Shown here: positions 1-5,030 of the stretch, piece after piece | How the letters are laid out: the number at the start of each line of letters is the position of its first letter | How positions within the stretch are numbered: the first letter of the stretch is position 1 | NCBI GenBank assembly: GCA_903837025.1 | Contig: CAILTC010000057.1 | Span: forward strand, 1 to 6,116 | Source of the DNA: an uncultured Bacteroidota bacterium | GTDB lineage: Bacteria > Bacteroidota > Bacteroidia > Flavobacteriales > Flavobacteriaceae | Length of the DNA stretch: 6,116 nucleotides | Direction: 5' to 3' | Notes under the pieces: generated by a model | Told to the model about the DNA's origin: nothing | The model's database searches: none | The model's input: only the letters and a program-made list of their open reading frames with translations | Made by a program: the position numbers and the translations under genes

Positions 1-150
1 ACAAGATTTGTTGACGGAAGAAAAGATAAGTCAGGATATAGAAAATTCTTAATAAAATCAACAGTTGGAAAACAAAACGATTTTGCATCAATTGGAGAAG
101 CTGTATACAGAAGATATAAAAGATTAAAAAATGAAAGATTTTTGGAATGA
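1..150 (+). pseudogene. uvrC: UvrC excinuclease fragment, truncated inside the RNase H-like domain (5' end outside window)
   Basis: An open frame enters from the left edge and ends at TGA 148-150, giving 49 visible residues. The order of features matches the start of the UvrC RNase H-like endonuclease domain: a strand with FVDG, then YRKFLIKSTVG, NDFASI, and the helix ending AVYRRYKRL. In intact UvrC this helix is followed by a strand with the IDGGKGQL-type motif, which carries a catalytic aspartate, then a catalytic histidine and the C-terminal HhH domain. Here the frame stops four residues after KRLKN, and no other frame continues the family, because the methyltransferase starts at 131. A protein ending here would lack two of the three 5'-incision residues known in the family. 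It is therefore most likely a truncated relic, although the upstream part cannot be seen. A divergent UvrC-like protein that naturally ends here is the alternative. Confidence 0.6.
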
Positions 151-727
151 GCGTTATGCTGCTAAAGATTATGCTTACGGAATTGAACCTAATGTTTTTT
201 TTAGCCAACAATTAGAAAATTTACCCAAGGGAAAAATTTTATTTCCAGCAGAAGGTGAAGGTAGAAATGCAGTTTATGCGGCTCAAAAAGAATTCGAAGT
301 TTATGCTTTTGATAGCAGTAAAGAAGGAAAAATAAAAGCGGAACATTTAGCGAAACATAAAAATGTTTCGCTAAACTATTTAATCTCTTCTATTGAGGAA
401 ACAAAATATCCTCAACACTTTTTTGATGGTATTGTTTTAATTTTTGCTCATTTTCCTTCAAAATCTAGGAAGGAATACCATCAAAAATTACTGACCTATT
501 TAAAGCCTAACGGGTTTATTATATTTGAAGCTTTTAGTAAAAAACAAATTCATAACACTTCAGGAGGACCTTCAAATGCTGAAATGTTGTTTTCTGAAAA
601 CGAGATTAAAATAGAATTTTCAGAAATTAATTTTACTTTTTTGGAGACGGTTGAAGTACATTTAGAGGAAGGTCCTTTTCATCAGGGGAAAGCCTCGGTT
701 GTGCGGTTTATTGGAACAAAAAAATAA
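131..727 (+). CDS. Class I SAM-dependent methyltransferase (TehB/Methyltransf_25-like)
   Basis: A complete 198-residue protein with a Rossmann-type methyltransferase fold. The N-terminus (FWNERYA, then YAYGIEPNVFF at about 14-24) is the cap seen in TehB-like and thiol methyltransferase-like members. Motif I, the SAM-binding loop, is ILFPAEGEGRN at 36-46. The acidic residue ending strand 2 that would hold the ribose is D61 (VYAFD). Strand 4 is FDGIVLIFAHFP near 98-109, and YLKPNGFIIFEAF (123-135) is the usual post-motif region. The length is typical, so the gene looks intact. The start at 131 overlaps the truncated uvrC frame by 20 bases and has no visible Shine-Dalgarno sequence, which is usual in Bacteroidota. 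It ends just before a terminator, so it is probably not cotranscribed with the sulfur-related genes downstream. The substrate cannot be told from sequence; small thiols, oxyanions of chalcogens, or metabolites are all possible. Confidence 0.85.
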   Translation: MKDFWNERYAAKDYAYGIEPNVFFSQQLENLPKGKILFPAEGEGRNAVYAAQKEFEVYAFDSSKEGKIKAEHLAKHKNVSLNYLISSIEETKYPQHFFDGIVLIFAHFPSKSRKEYHQKLLTYLKPNGFIIFEAFSKKQIHNTSGGPSNAEMLFSENEIKIEFSEINFTFLETVEVHLEEGPFHQGKASVVRFIGTKK

Positions 728-738
728 GTCATTAGGGA

Positions 739-781
739 CTGTTCTTTTGCAAAATAATTTTCAAATAACAGGCTTTTTTTT
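739..781 (+). terminator. Rho-independent terminator after the methyltransferase gene
   Basis: CTGTT (739-743) pairs with AACAG (767-771), TTTG (746-749) with CAAA (762-765), and AAAA (751-754) with TTTT (758-761). This makes a 13-pair interrupted stem around a TAA loop. GC and a run of eight T (774-781) follow directly. It begins 11 bases after the methyltransferase stop codon. The stem is AT-rich in its upper half, so its strength is uncertain, but placement and T-run are right. Confidence 0.65.
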
Positions 782-882
782 CTAAAGTAAAAGCTTCTAG
801 AACTTTGTTTTAAAATAATTTTTCAATTGCTATTTTGTTATAAATCATATAGTTATTGTTAAATTGAAAAAACATTTACAAT

Positions 883-896
883 GTAACTTATGTTAC
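883..896. promoter_or_regulatory. GTAAC-N4-GTTAC palindrome, possible CRP/FNR-family operator
   Basis: A perfect 5+5 inverted repeat, GTAAC (883-887), TTAT spacer, GTTAC (892-896). The 14-base, two-fold symmetric geometry is that of sites bound by CRP/FNR-superfamily dimers. Its centre (889.5) lies about 43 bases upstream of the start expected from the TATATTTG element at 919-926, close to the -41.5 position of class II activator sites. Which regulator binds it is unknown; the assignment rests on geometry only. Confidence 0.45.
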
Positions 897-918
897 CAAC
901 TACTTGATAGTGATGATT

Positions 919-926
919 TATATTTG
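919..926 (+). promoter_or_regulatory. Bacteroidota-type -7 promoter element (TATATTTG) for the flavoprotein operon
   Basis: TATATTTG matches the TAnnTTTG -7 consensus of Bacteroidota sigma-A promoters and lies 19 bases before the ATG at 946. No good TTG-type -33 element occurs at the usual 17-23 base distance; that position is partly occupied by the GTTAC half-site. A weak -33 next to an operator would suit an activator-dependent promoter. The rest of the 218-base gap (728-945) is AT-rich with the terminator at its left and no gene. Confidence 0.5.
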
Positions 927-945
927 AATAACTAAATCATTCGTT

Positions 946-2406
946 ATGTCAAAAATAGTAGTATTAGGAGCAGGAATTGCGGGTCATACAGCGGCGGCAC
1001 ACTTAAGACGCAAACTTTCTAAAGAACATGAAGTTATTGTAGTTTCTCCCAATAGAAATTACCAGTGGGTTCCGTCTAACATCTGGGTGGGAATTGGAAG
1101 AATGAAAGCCAAGGATGTTTTCTTTCCCTTAATCCCTCTATATAAAAAGAAAGGAATTGGATATATTCAAGCCAAAGTTGTTTCTTTTCATCCCGAAGGA
1201 AATGACTCTGAAGAAAAGCCTTATGTTGCGGTAGAATATCTTTATGGAGAAAATATGGGAACGCAAGAAAAAGTGACATACGACTATCTTATTAATGCGA
1301 CAGGTCCAAAACTAGCATTTGATTTAACGGAAGGATTAAATCCAGGAACAAACAAAGCCTTTTCTGTTTGTACCTATGACCATGCCGAACATGCTTGGCA
1401 CGGCTTACAAGAATTAATAAAAAAACTAAAAACGTCTAACGAAAAAGCTAAAATACTTATTGGAACGGGTCACCCAAAAGCAACTTGTCAAGGTGCCGCA
1501 TTTGAGTACATTTTGAATGTAGAACAAGAACTGAATCGTCATAAAGTACGAGACAAAGTAGATCTAACTTGGATTTCGAATGAATATAAATTGGGTGATT
1601 TTGGAATGGACGGAATGTTGATGAATGTTGGAGGAAAACCAACAGCTTCGGATGAATTGGTTGAGATGGTTTTTCAAGATCGAGGAATAAAATCAATATT
1701 AGGTGCTGGGGTTTCTAAAGTAGAAGACGGAAAAGCACATTATGAAAATTTAGAAGGAGAATATAAAACCGAAGAGTTTGATTTTGCTATGTTGATACCC
1801 GCCTTTTCGGGACATGGTTTTAAAGCTTTTGATAAAACAAACAATGATATTACTGACAAATTATTTAAAGGTTTTATGATTGTAGATGCAGATTATACAC
1901 CAAGGCCTTACGAAGAATGGACGGTTCAAGATTGGCCAGAAACATATCATAATCCGAGTTATCCCAATATTTTTGCACCAGGGATTGCTTTTGCCCCGCC
2001 ACATACCATTTCGAAACCAAGAAAAAGTAAAAACGGAACAGATATTTTTCCGTCACCACCACGAACAGGAATGCCATCAGGAATTACTGCAAAACTAGTG
2101 GCCGATAATATCATTGATAGTATAAATTCAGGAAAACCATCCTTTCATCACAAAGGTTCGATGGGAAATATGGGCGCAGCTTGTATTGCTTCCTCTGGAT
2201 TCGGAATGTTAAAAGGTAGAGGAATAAGCATAACAACTTTTCCGATTGTTCCCAATTATATCAAATATCCAAATTCAGGAGGAAGAGATTTGAATAAAAC
2301 ATTCGGCGCGCTTGGTTTAGCGGGGCATTGGGTGAAATTATCACTTCATTATGCCTTTCTATATAAAGCAAAAATGAAACCATTTTGGTGGTTAATTCCA
2401 GAATAA
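946..2406 (+). CDS. sqr: Sulfide:quinone oxidoreductase-family FAD flavoprotein
   Basis: A 486-residue flavoprotein of the two-dinucleotide-binding-domain family. Sequence marks: FAD-binding VVLGAGIAG at 5-13; ATG at 118-120 closing the FAD region; NIFAPGIAFA at 341-350, equivalent to the FAD-contacting segment before the quinone site; PPRTGMPSG at 371-379, equivalent to the PKTG-type motif of sulfide:quinone oxidoreductases. Only three cysteines are present, C142, C181 and C413, placed like the three cysteines of known SQRs (one in the middle pair region, one about 40 residues on, one near the C-terminus). The end (about 451-486) is hydrophobic and aromatic (FLYKAKMKPFWWLIPE), fitting monotopic attachment to the inner membrane. 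Expected reaction: sulfide to sulfane sulfur or polysulfide with electrons to quinone. SQR subtype is not assigned. A related flavoprotein using another thiol donor remains possible. It is the first gene of the putative operon and sits behind the palindrome and promoter element. Confidence 0.8.
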   Translation: MSKIVVLGAGIAGHTAAAHLRRKLSKEHEVIVVSPNRNYQWVPSNIWVGIGRMKAKDVFFPLIPLYKKKGIGYIQAKVVSFHPEGNDSEEKPYVAVEYLYGENMGTQEKVTYDYLINATGPKLAFDLTEGLNPGTNKAFSVCTYDHAEHAWHGLQELIKKLKTSNEKAKILIGTGHPKATCQGAAFEYILNVEQELNRHKVRDKVDLTWISNEYKLGDFGMDGMLMNVGGKPTASDELVEMVFQDRGIKSILGAGVSKVEDGKAHYENLEGEYKTEEFDFAMLIPAFSGHGFKAFDKTNNDITDKLFKGFMIVDADYTPRPYEEWTVQDWPETYHNPSYPNIFAPGIAFAPPHTISKPRKSKNGTDIFPSPPRTGMPSGITAKLVADNIIDSINSGKPSFHHKGSMGNMGAACIASSGFGMLKGRGISITTFPIVPNYIKYPNSGGRDLNKTFGALGLAGHWVKLSLHYAFLYKAKMKPFWWLIPE

Positions 2407-2462
2407 TAACAGAATATTGGACTCGGAATATAAATAAAAATTCACTCTAAAATAAAATTATC

Positions 2463-2597
2463 ATGGCAAAAAAAATAACAAGATTTCAGAAATTTATAAT
2501 GCACAACCCGTTCATTCAGTTTTTTATGTTTGTATTTTTGAATGTAAAAATATTGAGTGTTGTTGCTTTCGGTCACGGCGGAACACGAGAAGTTTAA
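2463..2597 (+). CDS. Small hydrophobic protein, 44 residues, ending in GHGGTREV
   Basis: An ATG at 2463 opens a 44-codon frame ending in TAA at 2595-2597. The product has a basic start (MAKKITRFQKF), one hydrophobic stretch at about 17-36 rich in Phe, Val and Leu, and a polar tail with GHGGTR. This looks like a small single-pass or interfacial membrane protein with a glycine/histidine tail. It begins 56 bases after the flavoprotein stop and 84 bases precede the thioredoxin gene, all on one strand with no terminator seen between. I do not recognise a named family. The coherent basic-hydrophobic-polar layout and the position argue for a real gene, but there is no homology evidence here. A role as an accessory subunit of the membrane-bound flavoprotein is a guess from adjacency. 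Confidence 0.6.
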   Translation: MAKKITRFQKFIMHNPFIQFFMFVFLNVKILSVVAFGHGGTREV

Positions 2598-2681
2598 GAC
2601 TATTTTATAAAGGAAATTCTAATATCACAATCATTTAATAATTGGGATTCATAACCTGATAATTGAATTTAAACCCATAAA

Positions 2682-2921
2682 ATGAGACAAATAAAAGTGC
2701 TAGGAACTGGTTGTAATAAATGCAAAACGACCTATAACAATGTTTTAGAAGCAATAAAACAATTAGGAATTGAAGCGGAAGTTACCAAAGTTGAAGACAT
2801 TGAAGAAATGATGAAATACAATGTTTTAACAACACCTGTTTTGATGATTGATGAAGTTGCAAAAATAAAAGGTCGTATTGCTCAAATTGATGAAATCAAA
2901 GAACTTTTAAATAATATATAA
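2682..2921 (+). CDS. Mini-thioredoxin, redox-active disulfide protein 2 family
   Basis: A 79-residue compact thioredoxin-fold protein. The first strand (IKVLGTG) leads to the redox centre C11-N-K-C14, followed by a helix (VLEAIKQLG), the strand EAEVTKVED, and the loop TTPVLMID with the cis-proline P52 that faces the CxxC in thioredoxin folds. The short length and GTGCNKC start are typical of the redox-active disulfide protein 2 (thioredoxin_3) family rather than of classical thioredoxin with WCGPC. Members often sit beside UPF0718/ArsP permeases, as here. It is cytoplasmic, with no signal peptide. Its stop codon and the next start share a base (TAATG at 2919-2923), indicating translational coupling with the rhodanese-like gene. 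Likely job: thiol-disulfide or persulfide exchange with a partner encoded in this cassette; the partner is not known. Confidence 0.88.
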   Translation: MRQIKVLGTGCNKCKTTYNNVLEAIKQLGIEAEVTKVEDIEEMMKYNVLTTPVLMIDEVAKIKGRIAQIDEIKELLNNI

Positions 2922-3310
2922 TGGAAAATCAAACTTTAGTAAAAGAAATTTGCCCCACAAAAACACAAGAATGGATAAAAAATGGAGCCATATTAGTAGA
3001 TGTTCGGGAAGCAGACGAAGTAGCAAATTTGGCTTTTGATGTACCAAACCTCATCAATATTCCATTAAGCATTTTTGAAGAACGATTTATAAAAATACCA
3101 AAAAACAAAGAAGTTATTTTAGTTTCCAAAACTGGCAGTAAAAGTTTAAGAGCAACAGGTTTTTTAGTGAATCACGGTTATGACAAAGTTGCGAATATGA
3201 AACATGGGATTTTGCGTTGGGTTCAAAAAGGATTTCCAACAAAAGGTGATGTGAATTCTGTTATTCAAAATGACAATTTATCTTGTTGTTCCTCCTCCAG
3301 TTGTTGCTAA
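2921..3310 (+). CDS. Rhodanese-like protein lacking the catalytic cysteine, with a CCSSSSCC tail
   Basis: A 129-residue single rhodanese domain. The CH2A-type motif is ILVDVREADEV at 24-34, followed by NIPLSIFEERF (46-56), and the C-terminal helix signature is HGILRWVQKGFPTKGD (95-110). The active-site loop, normally C-x-x-G-x-R-S, reads S69-K-T-G-S-K-S, so the persulfide-carrying cysteine is serine and the arginine is lysine. S69 is encoded by TCC, one base from the cysteine codon TGC. Five cysteines exist: C11 and four at the very end, C122, C123, C128 and C129, in CCSSSSCC after a flexible linker. The protein cannot be a normal sulfurtransferase through the usual loop. It may bind sulfane sulfur or a soft metal or arsenical through the tail, or act as a docking protein. 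It is coupled to the mini-thioredoxin by a one-base overlap, and the permease gene starts 9 bases downstream. Confidence 0.85.
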   Translation: MENQTLVKEICPTKTQEWIKNGAILVDVREADEVANLAFDVPNLINIPLSIFEERFIKIPKNKEVILVSKTGSKSLRATGFLVNHGYDKVANMKHGILRWVQKGFPTKGDVNSVIQNDNLSCCSSSSCC

Positions 3311-3319
3311 TTCAATCTA

Positions 3320-4300
3320 ATGAACATGTTTAATTGGCTACAATTTTTTGCAGATTGGTTAATTTATTCCGTATTTTCAATTCAACAAAATACAAAATTA
3401 GGGGATGCTTTAAACTTTTTCGTTTTCGATACTTTAAAAATTGCGTTATTACTCTTTGTAATAACAATAATAATGGGAATTATAAATTCTTATTTTCCAG
3501 TTGAGAAAGTGCGGAATTTTTTAAGTCGAAATAAACTTTACGGATTAGAATATCTATTTTCTTCAATATTTGGTGTTATTACTCCATTTTGCTCATGTTC
3601 ATCAGTTCCGCTATTTATTGGCTTTGTAAAAGGAGGGATTCCACTTGGAATAACTTTTACTTATTTAATAACTGCACCATTAGTAAACGAAGTTGCAATA
3701 GCCATTTTTGCAGGAGCATTTGGGCTTAAAGTAACTGCAATTTATGTTGCAACAGGGGTTTTATTAGGAATTATCGGCGGTGTAACTCTGGGTAAATTAA
3801 ATCTAGAAAAACAGCTATCGCCTTGGGTTCAAAATATTATTACTAACGCACAAACAGAAGAAGAATTAGAGGAAGAAATATTGTCGATTTTTCAACGATT
3901 CCCTTCTATATTAAAAGAAGGATGCAATATCGTTAAAGGCGTATCACTTTATATCATTATTGGTATTGCAATTGGTGGAGTAATGCACGGGTTTTTACCA
4001 ACAGATTTTTTTGAGTATTATATCAATAAAGACCAATGGTATGCAGTTCCTTTGGCCGTAATTATAGGGGTTCCAATGTATAGTAATGCTGCAGGAGTAA
4101 TTCCTATAGTCCAAGTTTTGGTTGCAAAAGGCGTTCCCCTTGGAACTGCAATTGCTTTTATGATGGGCGTTATAGGTTTATCATTGCCAGAAGCAATGCT
4201 TTTGAAAAAAATAATGAATTGGAAACTCATTGCCATATATTTTGGAACGATTGCTTTTTTTATGATTTTATCAGGTTACTTATTTAATTTTATTTTATAA
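3320..4300 (+). CDS. UPF0718/ArsP-group inner-membrane permease (COG0701, PF03773)
   Basis: A 326-residue polytopic protein with about eight hydrophobic segments (roughly 40-58, 76-102, 108-131, 138-158, 206-224, 241-264, 273-293, 302-325). The family hallmark TPFCSCSSVPLF is at 88-99, with C91 and C93 inside the membrane region. APLVNEVAIA (119-128) and VPMYSNAAGVIP (251-262) are the other conserved stretches. A charged acidic loop (about 177-188, EEELEEE) separates the two halves, which look like a duplication: KGGIPLG at 104-110 matches KGVPLG at 270-275. Some characterised family members (ArsP) export trivalent organoarsenicals, using membrane cysteines; most members are uncharacterised. 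With an SQR-like enzyme, thioredoxin and rhodanese-like protein next door, a sulfur-linked or soft-metalloid substrate is likely, but which one is inference. The start at 3320 gives MNM; the second Met at 3326 is equally possible. Confidence 0.87.
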   Translation: MNMFNWLQFFADWLIYSVFSIQQNTKLGDALNFFVFDTLKIALLLFVITIIMGIINSYFPVEKVRNFLSRNKLYGLEYLFSSIFGVITPFCSCSSVPLFIGFVKGGIPLGITFTYLITAPLVNEVAIAIFAGAFGLKVTAIYVATGVLLGIIGGVTLGKLNLEKQLSPWVQNIITNAQTEEELEEEILSIFQRFPSILKEGCNIVKGVSLYIIIGIAIGGVMHGFLPTDFFEYYINKDQWYAVPLAVIIGVPMYSNAAGVIPIVQVLVAKGVPLGTAIAFMMGVIGLSLPEAMLLKKIMNWKLIAIYFGTIAFFMILSGYLFNFIL

Positions 4301-4305
4301 TTATT

Positions 4306-4398
4306 ATGGAAAAAATATTTTTTGCTGCCATTTTATTACATCTTATTGTAGGTTTTGGATGGATACTATATAAATTTCAATTTCAGAAAAAAAAGTAG
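4306..4398 (+). CDS. Single-helix membrane peptide, 30 residues, downstream of the permease
   Basis: An ATG at 4306, five bases after the permease stop, opens a 30-codon frame ending in TAG at 4396-4398. The product starts MEKIFFAAILLHLIVGFGW, a single hydrophobic helix at about residues 4-23 containing H12 and a GFGW turn. It ends in a basic cluster (QKKK), so the C-terminus should lie in the cytoplasm by the positive-inside rule. Tight spacing suggests cotranslation with the permease. The layout resembles small accessory subunits of membrane complexes, but I recognise no family. Chance is possible at this length in AT-rich DNA; the clean topology and spacing favour a real gene. Confidence 0.5.
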   Translation: MEKIFFAAILLHLIVGFGWILYKFQFQKKK

Positions 4399-4451
4399 AA
4401 AAGAAGCATAAGAATGCTACATCCAACGCTCTTTTATGGAACTATTATGAA

Positions 4452-5009
4452 TCAAGTCGAAAAGTTGTGAGGAGAAAAAATATATTCTAGCCAACCTAAA
4501 TTTACCCCTAATTGGGTGTGCATAAAAAAAGGATAGCTGCCATGAATGAGCAGTAAAATGGTAATCATTTCAGCTGGAAAGCCAATAATGGGTAAAACGC
4601 TCCAGAATAATCCTCGAGCAATTGCCTGAAAAAAAGTAATTCGAGCCGCAACGGTATAATTGAAATCGTCACTTTGATGATGTACTAAGTGAGCCGCCCA
4701 AAAAAGATTGATTTTATGACCAAAACGATGGTACCAATACCAAAGCAAATCGGTTGCAAAAACAATAGAATCCAGGAAATAATAGTAGATTCTATTTTGA
4801 AAAAAGAATAGTTTTTGTGGAGCCAATCGAAAACAAAAAAGAACGCAGCCGTGGTCAAAAGATCCGAAATACGTTCTACAATTCTCACATTCAAATTGGC
4901 AATACTTTCATTAAAATGATACACTTCCTTATTTTTTCTTTTACTGATATACTATTCCAAAAGCATAAAAAAGACAAAGAATGCAATAGCAAGAGCAATA
5001 AAATTTCAT
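4452..5009 (-). pseudogene. Decayed sterol desaturase/fatty acid hydroxylase-family gene
   Basis: Read from 5009 leftward, the family sequence is recoverable only across several frames. ATG at 5009-5007 opens in the wrong frame; dropping one A after it gives MNFIALAIAFFVFFMLLE, which looks like a proper family N-terminus. An in-frame TAG (4954-4952) follows, then VYHFNESIANLNVRIVERIS and FFFVFDWLHKNYSFF in one frame. At the A-run 4758-4762 (plus strand) one base is missing, and the frame moves to ATDLLWYWYHRFGH, with the HRFGH and HLVHH iron-binding boxes intact, on to PFFMHTQL and LGWLEYIFSP. Similarity then stops near 4470, exactly where the third box (HxxHH) should come, and a TGA closes the frame at 4454-4452. 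Intact members are di-iron membrane hydroxylases or desaturases; this one cannot form the di-iron site. The homopolymer shift alone could be a sequencing error, but the four lesions together cannot easily be. Confidence 0.8.
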
Positions 5010-5030
5010 TTGATACTTTTTAATCGATAA

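Noticed and set aside
1076..2098. Several 66-79 residue open frames on both strands inside the flavoprotein gene
   Set aside because: They lie wholly inside a well-supported gene in other frames and show no domain, plausible start context or coherent composition.
2598..2681. Possible second promoter before the mini-thioredoxin gene (TTGGG and TAATTGAATTT)
   Set aside because: The candidate -7 element does not match TAnnTTTG and no inverted repeat or terminator separates the genes, so an internal promoter is not supported.
4405..4418. AGCAT-AAGA-ATGCT hairpin after the 30-residue gene, considered as the operon terminator
   Set aside because: The stem has only five pairs and no T-run follows on either strand, so it cannot be supported as an intrinsic terminator.
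4414..4470. Plus-strand frame of 18 codons beginning MLHPTLFYG
   Set aside because: Very short, no hydrophobic or motif structure, and it overlaps the end of the desaturase relic; likely chance.
4817..5023. 68-residue plus-strand open frame opposite the desaturase relic
   Set aside because: It is the antisense of the decayed gene, with lysine/phenylalanine-rich low-information sequence.
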